Below, in pieces: positions 32,936 through 41,462 of a DNA stretch of 64,000 nucleotides. The number at the start of each line of letters is the position of its first letter. The stretch's first letter is position 1. The position numbers and the translations under genes were made by a program. The DNA lies in NCBI GenBank assembly GCA_026537415.1, contig JAFNMF010000001.1:759811-823810 (forward strand), written 5' to 3'. The notes under the pieces were generated by a model. It had not been told where the DNA came from, searched no databases, and saw only the letters and a program-made list of their open reading frames with translations. Source of the DNA: Acetobacteraceae bacterium B3987. Its GTDB lineage: Bacteria > Pseudomonadota > Alphaproteobacteria > Acetobacterales > Acetobacteraceae.

Positions 32936-33451
32936 TTATGCTTTGTGACTGCGATTTAGAGGGGCAACAAACTGCGGTGCCATATCCCACGGAAACAAAA
33001 CCCACGTATCCTGCGGTACTTCCGTAACAAAATGATCCGTAAAAGGACGTCCATCCGGTTTGGCATACAGACAGGCGAACACAGCCTTAGGTAGCATGTC
33101 CCGCACATAACGAGCCGTAACACCAGAATCGACCAGATCATCCACAATCAGAAAGCCTTCTCCATCCCCAGCGGCTTCGGGAGATTTCAGCAGCTTGGGC
33201 TCCTGCTGTGTCCCCTCCTCTCCTGCATAACTGGCAACAGACACACTCTCAATCAGGCGACATCCCAACTCCCGCCCCAAAATGGCCGCCGGAATCAACC
33301 CGCCCCTTGTAATAGCAACAATACCACGGAACGGCCGGTATTTACGCATCAGCTCCGTAGCCAGAAGGCGAGCATCCCGGTGCAGCTGATCCCACGTTAC
33401 CGTAGCATAATTGATACTCTGTGAGCCCTGTGTCTCTACGCCACCTGTCAT
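32936..33451 (-). CDS. gpt: Xanthine-guanine phosphoribosyltransferase Gpt
   Basis: Purine salvage enzyme that joins guanine or xanthine to PRPP. The 171-residue type I PRT fold shows RGIVAITRGGLIPAAILGRELG and the PRPP loop FLIVDDLVDSGVTARYVRD with its paired aspartates, then the C-terminal DTWVLFPWD, whose Trp is typical of XGPRT. An N-terminal tail of about ten residues is variable. It lies between tRNA-Asn and tRNA-Pro on the same strand. Confidence 0.93.
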   Translation of the reverse strand: MTGGVETQGSQSINYATVTWDQLHRDARLLATELMRKYRPFRGIVAITRGGLIPAAILGRELGCRLIESVSVASYAGEEGTQQEPKLLKSPEAAGDGEGFLIVDDLVDSGVTARYVRDMLPKAVFACLYAKPDGRPFTDHFVTEVPQDTWVLFPWDMAPQFVAPLNRSHKA

Positions 33452-33553
33452 GGTCTGCTCTTACCCTTCATTCATGATTCAGCCAGTTCTCCCCACACGA
33501 TAAGGTATGAACAGGCAGAATCACAACATACTGATCTTTTATGAGAGAGATAC

Positions 33554-33584
33554 AAAAAAGGCCCGCACCTTTACGGTCGGACCT
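33554..33584 (-). terminator. Terminator after tRNA-Asn
   Basis: On the minus strand GGTCCGACC pairs with GGTGCGGGCC (one bulge, one G-T pair) around GTAAA, followed by six Ts. It begins 12 bases past the tRNA-Asn CCA end, as expected for a tRNA transcript terminator. Confidence 0.65.
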
Positions 33585-33595
33585 ACAAAAAAGGC

Positions 33596-33671
33596 TGGCT
33601 CCCGAAGTAGGACTCGAACCTACGACCCAGCGATTAACAGTCGCTTGCTCTACCAACTGAGCTATTCGGGA
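33596..33671 (-). tRNA. tRNA-Asn (anticodon GTT)
   Basis: Complete 76-base cloverleaf on the minus strand. The acceptor TCCCGAA pairs with TTCGGGA, discriminator G, encoded CCA. The anticodon loop CTGTTAA reads GTT (asparagine); the T-arm GTAGGTTCGAGTCCTAC is canonical. Confidence 0.94.
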
Positions 33672-33762
33672 TCAGCTGGAGCCTATCTACCCAATCTCTT
33701 CTGGCAGGTAAAGCCCCCGAACACATTTATCCGAAAAAATCTTCTATAATACGTTCAGAATG

Positions 33763-34254
33763 TTAGCCTTCACCCTTCTGACTAGCTTCCAGCTCTTCCC
33801 GCCCCTCGGTTGCCAACTGATCCACACGGTCATTTTCCTCATGGCCAGAATGACCTTTCACCCAGTGCCAATCCACCTTATGACGTTTGGCCGCCTCCAG
33901 AATACGACGCCACAGGTCCATGTTAGCCACAGGGTCCCCCGATGCATTACGCCAGTTGCGCCGCACCCACCCCGTATGCCAACGGGTAATGCCGTTCCGC
34001 AGATATTCACTATCCGTATAAAGATTAACTACACAGGGGCGTGTAAGCGTTTCCAGCGCAACCGCAGCAGCTGTAAGCTCCATGCGGTTATTGGTCGTTT
34101 CCGCCTCTCCGCCTTTCATGGTGCGCTCATGCCCCTGACAGCGAAATAGAATCCCCCACCCACCGGGACCCGGATTAGGCTTGCAGCCACCGTCCGTCCA
34201 AATCTCCACCTGTGTTGTGGGAGGCGACATCCCTTCATCCGCTCTTTCAGACAT
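33763..34254 (-). CDS. rnhA: Ribonuclease HI
   Basis: Cleaves the RNA strand of RNA-DNA hybrids in the cytoplasm. The 163-residue protein shows VEIWTDGGCKPNPGPGGWGI (first catalytic Asp), TTNNRMELTAA (Glu), LYTDSEY (second Asp), WVKGHSGHEENDRVDQLA (His and last Asp), so the active site is complete. The start overlaps the thrB stop by eight bases; an in-frame ATG at codon 9 is an alternative. It is the last gene of an ispH-thrB-rnhA unit, an order common in alphaproteobacteria. Confidence 0.95.
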   Translation of the reverse strand: MSERADEGMSPPTTQVEIWTDGGCKPNPGPGGWGILFRCQGHERTMKGGEAETTNNRMELTAAAVALETLTRPCVVNLYTDSEYLRNGITRWHTGWVRRNWRNASGDPVANMDLWRRILEAAKRHKVDWHWVKGHSGHEENDRVDQLATEGREELEASQKGEG

Positions 34255-35197
34255 CGGACACCTTCTGGAAATGATGAAGTCGCCGCTGATAAGCCCACGG
34301 ATCTTTTTTAGTCACCAAGGCACCCGCTGGCGTATGTACCCAATCATACAAACGGGTCAGCAGAAAACGCATGGCCGCTCCCTGACATAGAACCGGCAGC
34401 ATCTTGTGTTCTGCCGCCGTCAAGGGACGAACCTGCTCATAGCCCCGCAACAGAGCCTCCGCCCAGTCCTGCCGGTAATGGCGTTCATCTTCAAAGCACC
34501 ATGCATTCAGGCAGATGGCCAAATCGTATGCAAGAAAATCCGTGCAGGCAAAATAGAAGTCGATAACGCCAGAGAACTGACCGTCCCGGAAAAAGACGTT
34601 ATCCATGAACAGATCCGCATGAATCTGCCCACGTGGCAGAGCATCAGCTGCCGGCCATGCGTCCACGATGGAAGAAAGTGCCGTGCGGGTCTCGGCAATC
34701 AGCACTGCTACCGCTGTATCCCCGCCATCCGTGCAACGAGAGAAAAGCTCCACCCACCCTTCTGGTGCCAGAGCATTGGCCCTTTCAGCCTTATAGCCCA
34801 GCCCTGCTTCATGCAAACGGGCCAGACCACGCCCAACCTGTTCACAGGCCTGTGACGTCGCAGCTTCCAGAGACCGACCCTCCAGAAAACTGACCAAAAT
34901 GGCCGGACGCCCCGCCAACTGTCGCAAGGACACCCCATCCTTCGCCACAATGGGCTGAGGGCACGCAATACCCTGTTCAGCCAGATGGGCCATCAATCCT
35001 AGAAACCAGGGGAGTTCCGCTGGTTTCATACGTTTTTCAAACAATGTCAGGATAAAACGACCCTGAGTAGTCTCCACCAGGAAGTTGCTGTTCTCAATCC
35101 CTTCCGCAATTCCTGCAAAAGACCGGAACTCCCCCACATCGTAAAGAGAAAGAAAGTTCCGCATCTCCTCCTCATGCAGTTCCGTATAAACCGCCAT
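34247..35197 (-). CDS. thrB: Homoserine kinase ThrB (APH-fold type)
   Basis: Phosphorylates L-homoserine for threonine synthesis. The 316-residue protein is of the aminoglycoside-phosphotransferase fold, not the GHMP fold: GIAEGIENSNFLVETTQGRFILTLFEKR at the N-terminus and the catalytic-loop stretch RGQIHADLFMDNVFFRDGQFSGVIDFYFA with the Brenner-like HxDxxxxN and DFxxA residues. This is the usual alphaproteobacterial ThrB. Six bases separate it from ispH, and it overlaps rnhA by eight, giving a tight operon. Confidence 0.93.
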   Translation of the reverse strand: MAVYTELHEEEMRNFLSLYDVGEFRSFAGIAEGIENSNFLVETTQGRFILTLFEKRMKPAELPWFLGLMAHLAEQGIACPQPIVAKDGVSLRQLAGRPAILVSFLEGRSLEAATSQACEQVGRGLARLHEAGLGYKAERANALAPEGWVELFSRCTDGGDTAVAVLIAETRTALSSIVDAWPAADALPRGQIHADLFMDNVFFRDGQFSGVIDFYFACTDFLAYDLAICLNAWCFEDERHYRQDWAEALLRGYEQVRPLTAAEHKMLPVLCQGAAMRFLLTRLYDWVHTPAGALVTKKDPWAYQRRLHHFQKVSDV

Positions 35198-35203
35198 AAG
35201 GTA

Positions 35204-36226
35204 TCAGACCGCATCAGAGAGCGGATGAGGAAGTCGGAAATTAATATTCTCCTCCTTCACGATGCGCTCCTCGATGGTAACGTCATAACGGATGGAAAGC
35301 TGTTCGATCATTTCCTGCACGAGGCTTTCCGGTGCAGAGGCACCAGCACTCATGCCCAGCGTCCTCACGCCTTCCAGTTCATTCCAGTCCATATCGGAGA
35401 CCTTCGGAACCAGCAGTGCCCGCTTTGCAAGGGAACGCTCGGCCACCTCACGCAGTCGCTGTGAGTTGGAAGAATTCGGTGAGCCAATAACGATGACCAG
35501 ATCACATTCTGCCGCCAGTTCCTTCACCGCCATCTGTCGGTTCGTCGTGGCATAACAAATGTCTTCCCGGCGAGGCCCCACAATATTGGGGAAACGGGAA
35601 CGTAGAATATCTACAATCTCTGCCGTGTCATCCACAGACAGGGTCGTCTGCGTAATGAAGGCCAGACGATCCACGTCTTTAGGCTGAACCTCGGCTGCTT
35701 CTTTTGCGTCATTAATCAACGTCACGGCACCCGGCGGCAACTGTCCCATAGTACCGACAACTTCTGGATGACCGGCATGACCAATCATCAGAATATGACG
35801 CTGCTCCGGGCCACCACCGGCGAAATGACGCTCAGCTTCCCTGTGAACCTTAGATACAAGCGGGCATGTCGCATCCAGATAAAGCAGATTGCGCCGCTGC
35901 GCTTCCGCTGGAACGGATTTAGGCACACCATGAGCCGAAAACACGACATGGCCATCTTCCGGAACTTCATCCAGCTCCTCGACAAAAATGGCACCTTTGG
36001 CTTCCAGTCCTTCCACGACCGTGCGGTTATGCACGATCTCGTGACGGACATAGACAGGAGCTCCATAACGGCGCAGAGCCTCCTCAACCACTCGGATGGC
36101 ACGGTCGACCCCGGCACAGAAACCACGTGGCCCAGCCAGCAGAATCTTCAACGGGGGCTTACCCGTCGCTGAATCTGCTCCGGGGACGGCAGAGTTGGAG
36201 GTTACAGGCGTCGTCTGTTCTGACAT
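35204..36226 (-). CDS. ispH: 4-hydroxy-3-methylbut-2-enyl diphosphate reductase IspH
   Basis: Last enzyme of the MEP isoprenoid pathway, an Fe-S protein making IPP and DMAPP, which feed undecaprenyl phosphate for the wall pathway. Three Fe-S cysteines are seen in [27 protein letters not shown] and [15 protein letters not shown], and substrate residues in YVRHEIVHN and VFSAHGV. ATG 36226 (MSEQTTPV) is chosen, giving 340 residues; the frame is open far upstream to 36838, but that region overlaps an opposite-strand lipoprotein gene and is not family-like. Confidence 0.95.
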   Translation of the reverse strand: MSEQTTPVTSNSAVPGADSATGKPPLKILLAGPRGFCAGVDRAIRVVEEALRRYGAPVYVRHEIVHNRTVVEGLEAKGAIFVEELDEVPEDGHVVFSAHGVPKSVPAEAQRRNLLYLDATCPLVSKVHREAERHFAGGGPEQRHILMIGHAGHPEVVGTMGQLPPGAVTLINDAKEAAEVQPKDVDRLAFITQTTLSVDDTAEIVDILRSRFPNIVGPRREDICYATTNRQMAVKELAAECDLVIVIGSPNSSNSQRLREVAERSLAKRALLVPKVSDMDWNELEGVRTLGMSAGASAPESLVQEMIEQLSIRYDVTIEERIVKEENINFRLPHPLSDAV

Positions 36227-36391
36227 AATCTTCCCCAGGCAGGCGATGAACGATACGATATTGAATGGTCCGGTGATGCTCCATACAAGATTATGGGCTA
36301 CCCTGCACCACCACCTTGGGCCCTTATATCGTCCGTATTGCCGTTTGCTGCAATGTCCTGCACCATTTTCTTGTGGAGTTTTCTGAGTCCG

Positions 36392-36994
36392 ATGCCTGCA
36401 TTCTCCCCCTCTTCCCGCATCTTTTCCCGCCTCGCTGCGGGCCTCGGCTCTCTCATGCTGGCAGGCCTCCTCAGTGGGTGCGAAGATACAGATACCACCA
36501 ATACCTTTGCTCCAGCCTGCCCCAAATTCGATGTGCCAGGCCAGGTAGCGGACCGTATCACTTATGATGGAAAAGGGCTGGATGCCGCCCATCGCCTGAC
36601 CTCTGCCCATATTCTGGGTGTTCAGGGCGACTGTCGTAATGGCCCGCAGGATGAACAAAAACGTCCTATGACCCGTGTCCGGGTTAGCCTGAATCTTCAG
36701 CTGGAGCGTGGCCCTGCTGCCACCGACAATACAGTGACAATCCCCTACTTTGTCGCCATCCTTCAAGATGGTGCCATTGTAGATAAGAAAATCTTTACCG
36801 AGACGATCAAACTGCCTCCGACGGTCTCCGTCAGTCACAGCAACACGCCGCTGCGTTTTATTGACGTGCCGACGGGCAACAACCCACAGATCAGCCCCTA
36901 CTCCATGGAAATCGGGCTACAGCTGAACCATGACGAGCTGGATTATAACCGCAGCCACCTACGCACAGCCCAGTTCCATGAGCATGTGCAATAA
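36392..36994 (+). CDS. Predicted lipoprotein of unknown function
   Basis: A 200-residue exported protein. From ATG 36392 the signal peptide is [18 protein letters not shown] with the lipobox LLSGC, so it is probably lipid-anchored. The mature part is beta-rich and hydrophilic ([53 protein letters not shown]). I do not recognise a named family. An upstream start at 36293 would add 33 residues that spoil the signal peptide. It is divergent from ispH and ends before a strong terminator. Confidence 0.75.
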   Translation: MPAFSPSSRIFSRLAAGLGSLMLAGLLSGCEDTDTTNTFAPACPKFDVPGQVADRITYDGKGLDAAHRLTSAHILGVQGDCRNGPQDEQKRPMTRVRVSLNLQLERGPAATDNTVTIPYFVAILQDGAIVDKKIFTETIKLPPTVSVSHSNTPLRFIDVPTGNNPQISPYSMEIGLQLNHDELDYNRSHLRTAQFHEHVQ

Positions 36995-37021
36995 ATCATC
37001 CGCCATCTGGTAGATCATGCA

Positions 37022-37055
37022 GAAAAGGCCCTCCTGATGTGGAGGGCCTTTTCTT
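37022..37055. terminator. Strong bidirectional Rho-independent terminator
   Basis: AAAAGGCCCTCC (37023-37034) pairs perfectly with GGAGGGCCTTTT (37041-37052) around a six-base loop, with TTTTCTTT after it on the + strand and A-runs giving Ts on the minus strand. It lies between the convergent lipoprotein and glycosyltransferase genes and can serve both. Confidence 0.9.
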
Positions 37056-37057
37056 TA

Positions 37058-38989
37058 TCATATCTCATGCAATGGAATCTGACCTTGCCGTTCCGCCACC
37101 AGAGGGTCAAGGACATAACGCCACTCCTCTTTCAGACGAGAAGCGACATCAGCTTCCTCCACCATATCTAGCAGAGCAAGAAGCCGCTCCTGCCAGGTTT
37201 CACGCACAATATTTTCGGCCTGAACCACCGCTGCAATGCGCCGCAAATTCGCTAATTCTTCCAGAAAACCATCAAGACGAATCAGGATATTCTCATTCAC
37301 CCCATCATGTGGATCATTCAACTGGCAGATAAAGGAATTGGCCCAATAATCAGCATAACGCTCCACACCAAAGGACATGGCACCGTCTAACCCGCTATTG
37401 CGGGCATATTTCCAAACCCACTCGATAATCGATTTATAATAATAATGCGAAATATAGATATCCGCACAACTATCATAATCAGCGAAGGCTGGGTCTGCCC
37501 CAATACCGGGTGGCGGATTGCGGTAGTTATGAATAGCCCCATCAGACAGCCTATAAGTAAATTTCTCTGCCTGTACCCAGACCGGATGATGCGGCCGGGA
37601 CTGAATGGCCCGCCCGGGGCGAACAGCAGATTTTACAAGCCGCCAACCTTCGCCAATCCCGCCACGCGAAACAATATTACGGTTCCGCTGTATCAAGGGC
37701 TTCACAAGGTCTGACAACCCTTCTTGATTGACTTCAGAAGCTATGAACTTCCAGTTCAAAGCAATGGCATCACTCTCCCAAAGAGAAAAGCGTTCTAGAT
37801 ACTCACCAATTGTCCGATATGATGGTGACAGAGTAATAAATTCATCGCCATCAAGAATGAAGCACCATTCATAATCCAGAATATTCGGCAAGACATTCAG
37901 GCCATGCCCATAAGCCTTCATCTGGGCAGACATACCCGGCTGAACATGATTCTCGATGAAGGTAACAATCCCTTCATCATGCAGGGCCTTCAAAATAAGT
38001 TCAGAACGATCATTATTGTCGTTACTGTAAATAAAGAAATGCTCGACCCCTATGCTTCGATGATAGGCAATCCACTCCAGAATGTAGATTCCTTCATTCC
38101 GGATAGTAGACATCATGCAGACACGCTTGCGTGGCTCCACACTGGCCCGGGCCGTATGCAACGTCGCTTGAACGAACCCTGCCAACGCATCTACCTGACC
38201 ATACGCCAACACGACATCACTCAATGGGCAGCCACGCTCTGCCGCAGGGTCGCTGTCCCTATTCTCAAGCCAACGAGAAAGATACTGCCAACCGTCTCTC
38301 CACGGGCTATCACCTAACTGACGGAAAAAAGCCTCACGAAGCGGATCCTGACTCAACAATCGCTGCCCTATCTCACGAACAACGGACCAAGATGTCACGG
38401 GAACCATAGCATCCAGCAGCCACGTCAGATGACTACCAGCATATGTAACGATCAACTGTTCCAAATAATCGGCTGACGGAAATACCCTGAAATGAGCGGT
38501 CATTTCCTCACCCAGACGCCGCAGCCTATCAGTCGCTTCTACCTCATGCAGTTGGAACTCCTCCCAGTCGAACATCTGGTTACAGTCCCCGAGAAACTCG
38601 TTGACACCACCTTGACTGTTCCATGGTTGAGCTGTGCAGCACTGACTGGGGCGAAAAAGGTTTCGCAACCCGACACGCCCCTTATGTTTTGTACTTTCAA
38701 CACGACGGAAAGGAAGGATAGCTCCCCTATAGGAAAAATGCTTTATCCAAAGAAGAGGAGCCTCCTTTTCCCCGGAATCTATGACAAGGAATATGTAGTC
38801 AGGATAATCTGGCAATGTCATCGCCAATAAAGGACAATAGAGGGGAATACCATTCTCATCCCGACGGGTCATCTCATCGGACCGGAGATGACAAACTCCC
38901 CCCCCTATCCTTTGGACTGCAAGCCAGCCCTGATGCGCCGTTTCCAGATAATGAAAAACCACCTCAGTCACCCTATGCACTCCCGGCAT
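37058..38989 (-). CDS. Large glycosyltransferase 2-like protein with N-terminal shared domain
   Basis: A 643-residue protein in three parts. Residues 10-155 carry a version of the shared accessory domain (NGIPLYCPLLAMTLPDYPDYIF; D141-W-E-E-F145). Residues 165-280 are helical. From residue 288 there is a GT2-like domain of the PF13704 type: RVCMMSTIRNEGIYILEWIAYHRSIGVEHFFIY, then D380-G-D382-E in WCFILDGDEFITL, the likely metal site, and HNYRNPP further on. A C-terminal helical tail follows. No signal peptide is present. It is divergent from the GT8-like gene, 66 bases away. Substrate unknown; a surface polysaccharide role is inferred. Confidence 0.75.
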   Translation of the reverse strand: MPGVHRVTEVVFHYLETAHQGWLAVQRIGGGVCHLRSDEMTRRDENGIPLYCPLLAMTLPDYPDYIFLVIDSGEKEAPLLWIKHFSYRGAILPFRRVESTKHKGRVGLRNLFRPSQCCTAQPWNSQGGVNEFLGDCNQMFDWEEFQLHEVEATDRLRRLGEEMTAHFRVFPSADYLEQLIVTYAGSHLTWLLDAMVPVTSWSVVREIGQRLLSQDPLREAFFRQLGDSPWRDGWQYLSRWLENRDSDPAAERGCPLSDVVLAYGQVDALAGFVQATLHTARASVEPRKRVCMMSTIRNEGIYILEWIAYHRSIGVEHFFIYSNDNNDRSELILKALHDEGIVTFIENHVQPGMSAQMKAYGHGLNVLPNILDYEWCFILDGDEFITLSPSYRTIGEYLERFSLWESDAIALNWKFIASEVNQEGLSDLVKPLIQRNRNIVSRGGIGEGWRLVKSAVRPGRAIQSRPHHPVWVQAEKFTYRLSDGAIHNYRNPPPGIGADPAFADYDSCADIYISHYYYKSIIEWVWKYARNSGLDGAMSFGVERYADYWANSFICQLNDPHDGVNENILIRLDGFLEELANLRRIAAVVQAENIVRETWQERLLALLDMVEEADVASRLKEEWRYVLDPLVAERQGQIPLHEI

Positions 38990-39055
38990 AATGTTGCCTA
39001 CCCCTCAGGATGCCCCTATAGTCTGTAGGACTCTGTTAAATAACTTGGCCTGTCT

Positions 39056-39952
39056 ATGCAAACCGTTCTCCCACCACCCGCAGACTTCATACCGGTTGCC
39101 CTTCCCCTGTCGGAGCATAGTGCTCCTAACGCCTATGCTTCCATTCTTTCAGGGCTAAACAACCTTCTCCCGGGCGTGAAACTTGCCCTCTACATGCTGC
39201 ATGAAGGCTTGCCGGAGGAGACCATAACCGCAGGTCGGCGTCTTTTTGATGGCAGGCTTTCGCAAATCCATTTTGTAGACGTTTCGAAATGGATGGAAAC
39301 ATACACTCCAGCCCATGTCGAAACGACAGATCGCAAAACTTTCTACCGTCTTGCTGTACCAACACTCTTCGCAAATTTCCAGCGTATCGTGTATTTAAGC
39401 GACGATATACTACTCCGAGCTTGTCCTAGCCTCCTTTATTACAGCATCCCCGCTACAGCCCAAATCGGAGCCACACGAGACCTTCTCCTTATTCCAGCAC
39501 AAAGCAATGGTTTCCGTCTACCGCAAGCTATTGCCGGTGGCCCTCCGCTTGTCGACTACCACCGCGGTGCGCTTGGGGTCTTGGACTCTAACAATTATTT
39601 CCAAAATGGTGTTCTGGTCTTCAACCTTGCACGAATCAGCCCTGCTCAGGCGGAAGAATGTGGCCAACTCTGCAACACGCTTTTCTGGATGAACGATCAA
39701 GATATTCTCAACCGTATTTTCTTTGGCAAAGTCCATTTTATCCATCAGAACTGGAATGTCTGTTGGGGACCGGGCTGCGTTGAGGCCAGTGAAGCCCTTC
39801 CAGCAGAGTGGAAAAAAATCTATGACGAAGGCTTAGGCAACCCCTTTGCTGTCCATTTCACAGGTTCTCCTAAACCATGGACAGGCTGGGATGGGCCTTA
39901 TACGGAAGATTTCCGGCGGCTAATCGCTGATGTTATGAGAGCTTTTTCGTAA
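39056..39952 (+). CDS. GT8-like glycosyltransferase with altered DxD motif
   Basis: A 298-residue protein with the GT8 layout: an N-terminal strand-helix with YASILSGLNNLLPGVKLALYML, TFYRLAVPTLFANFQRIVYLSDDILL, NYFQNGVLVFNLARI, NDQDILNRIFFGKVHFIHQNWNV and a C-terminal AVHFTGSPKPWTGWDGPY (HFxGxxKPW motif). In the DxD position the sequence is S-D-D, so the first aspartate of the usual motif is missing, although the remaining features look intact. It starts a two-gene + strand unit, with the GT2 gene 54 bases further on. Confidence 0.8.
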   Translation: MQTVLPPPADFIPVALPLSEHSAPNAYASILSGLNNLLPGVKLALYMLHEGLPEETITAGRRLFDGRLSQIHFVDVSKWMETYTPAHVETTDRKTFYRLAVPTLFANFQRIVYLSDDILLRACPSLLYYSIPATAQIGATRDLLLIPAQSNGFRLPQAIAGGPPLVDYHRGALGVLDSNNYFQNGVLVFNLARISPAQAEECGQLCNTLFWMNDQDILNRIFFGKVHFIHQNWNVCWGPGCVEASEALPAEWKKIYDEGLGNPFAVHFTGSPKPWTGWDGPYTEDFRRLIADVMRAFS

Positions 39953-40006
39953 CTGTAATTCCGTAACATATTTTCCTTGAATATAGACAGACTGGTGAGG
40001 CGTTTC

Positions 40007-41443
40007 ATGGCCGGGAAACTGGGTATCGGTATCATTACCTATAATCGCAAGGACACGCTCAAAGAGGTCATCGCCAGCGTCCAGCGTTACACACGCACGC
40101 CATTTGAGTTCGTAGTAGCTGATGACGGGTCTGCTGATGGCACGCCGGATATGCTGAAACAGCTGAATATCCCTTGTGTTACCGGGAAAAACAAAGGCAT
40201 CTCATGGAATCGCAACCGCATCCTCTGGTACCTGAAAGAGGAGAAACAATGCGATTGGATCATCATTCTGGAAGATGACTGCTTCCCCACCTTCTTTGGT
40301 TGGGAACGCCCCTGGATTGAAGCCATTGAACGCTATGGTCATATCAATTTCATGCCAGAAATCACCATAGAAATTGATAACGACATTTCCTCTGGCAAAG
40401 GCACGCCCGAAGATCCCTATATCGCTCCTATGCATCAGGCGTTCTGCATTGGCTATCATACCAAGGCTCTCTCCTATGTTGGGTATTTAGATGTTCGCTT
40501 TGAACGATACGGTGAAGAGCATGTCGAACACACCCAGCGTTTCCTCCGTGCCGGCTATGGCGGACTAGCCCAGCATCTCAGCCCGGAACGTGGCCAGCTC
40601 TTCTATCTGAGAGGTGGGTTGGATACCCTCCCTTCCCATAGCCATGGCAATCATGAACTGGCCATGCGGAATCAAGCCATTCACGAGGCCATCCGCCATG
40701 ATCCACTTTATCGTCATCCATGGCGGACTGATGAACAAATGTTCGAGTTCCGTGAAGAAATCGCCACAGCTCTATCCCGCCCCTCTCCTGCACCACAAGA
40801 AGAGGAGCAGCAATTCGATAGCATCATCTCTCTGGGAGGGGATGAGCTTGTCAATCAGGCTATCGGAAACAGTTTTGGACGCCCCGGCCCAGGCCTTTTC
40901 GATCAGTTCTTGGCACCATTCCACACACTGGTCTCTCTGTTCCAGAATGACTTCGCAGGACTGCTTTCAACAAACTGCCTTTATGGGCTTCATAATGCCC
41001 TGCGCTGCCGTGACACGCTGATTACCTATCATAACTGTCTGGAAAAATCGGACAGAGAACATGCCAGCGTAGAGATGTTCCACGCACAGCTCTCTTCCCT
41101 ACAGCATCGCTTCCACAGCATGATTCAGGAAATGGACACACTCTGCCACACATCCCGGCGTGTCCTCTTCGTCCGCAGCTGGCGCGATAATCTCTTCTAT
41201 GCCGGGCAACATCGCCCTGCCCACACCATCAGTGCCAACTTTACAGCACTGGCAGACGCTATTGCTGCCCGCTATCCTGCGTTGGATTTCAAAATCATGT
41301 TCGTCAATTTCGGTGATGCCAGTACTGCTGACAAGCGCATGATCTTCGCCAACACAAAAACACCGGATGTCTGCTCCAGAGACGAAGAACTGGCAGGATG
41401 GAGTGCCATGTTCTCCGATTATAAGATCGTTCTATCTTCCTAA
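40007..41443 (+). CDS. GT2 glycosyltransferase fused to DUF1796-like domain
   Basis: A 478-residue protein. ATG 40007 is chosen because GGTGAGG lies just before it; an upstream TTG lacks this. Residues 1-250 form a GT-A domain: KLGIGIITYNRKDTLKEVIASVQ, VVADDGSADGTPDML and L89-E-D-D92, the metal site. A Pro/Glu-rich linker is followed, from about residue 269, by a segment like DUF1796 papain-like proteins (FDSIISLGGDELVNQ, FDQFLAPFHTLVSLFQNDF, YHNCLEK, VLFVRSWRDN). In that family the SLG motif is normally followed by a cysteine, here replaced by Asp-Glu, so peptidase activity is unlikely. Confidence 0.75.
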   Translation: MAGKLGIGIITYNRKDTLKEVIASVQRYTRTPFEFVVADDGSADGTPDMLKQLNIPCVTGKNKGISWNRNRILWYLKEEKQCDWIIILEDDCFPTFFGWERPWIEAIERYGHINFMPEITIEIDNDISSGKGTPEDPYIAPMHQAFCIGYHTKALSYVGYLDVRFERYGEEHVEHTQRFLRAGYGGLAQHLSPERGQLFYLRGGLDTLPSHSHGNHELAMRNQAIHEAIRHDPLYRHPWRTDEQMFEFREEIATALSRPSPAPQEEEQQFDSIISLGGDELVNQAIGNSFGRPGPGLFDQFLAPFHTLVSLFQNDFAGLLSTNCLYGLHNALRCRDTLITYHNCLEKSDREHASVEMFHAQLSSLQHRFHSMIQEMDTLCHTSRRVLFVRSWRDNLFYAGQHRPAHTISANFTALADAIAARYPALDFKIMFVNFGDASTADKRMIFANTKTPDVCSRDEELAGWSAMFSDYKIVLSS

Positions 41444-41462
41444 AAACGGAACGACCCTGCCT

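Noticed and set aside
32677-33027. Plus-strand frame across tRNA-Arg and tRNA-Pro
   Set aside because: The peptide (APCWIRTSDPQLRRL..., SGRPDSNRGPPVP...) is the well-known false protein produced by translating tRNA genes in antisense. A similar case is the + frame at 33507-33749 over tRNA-Asn and the minus frame at 57649-57834 over tRNA-Ser.
36227-36838. 204-residue N-terminal extension of ispH
   Set aside because: It overlaps the opposite-strand lipoprotein gene and has no IspH-like sequence; the conserved start is at 36226.
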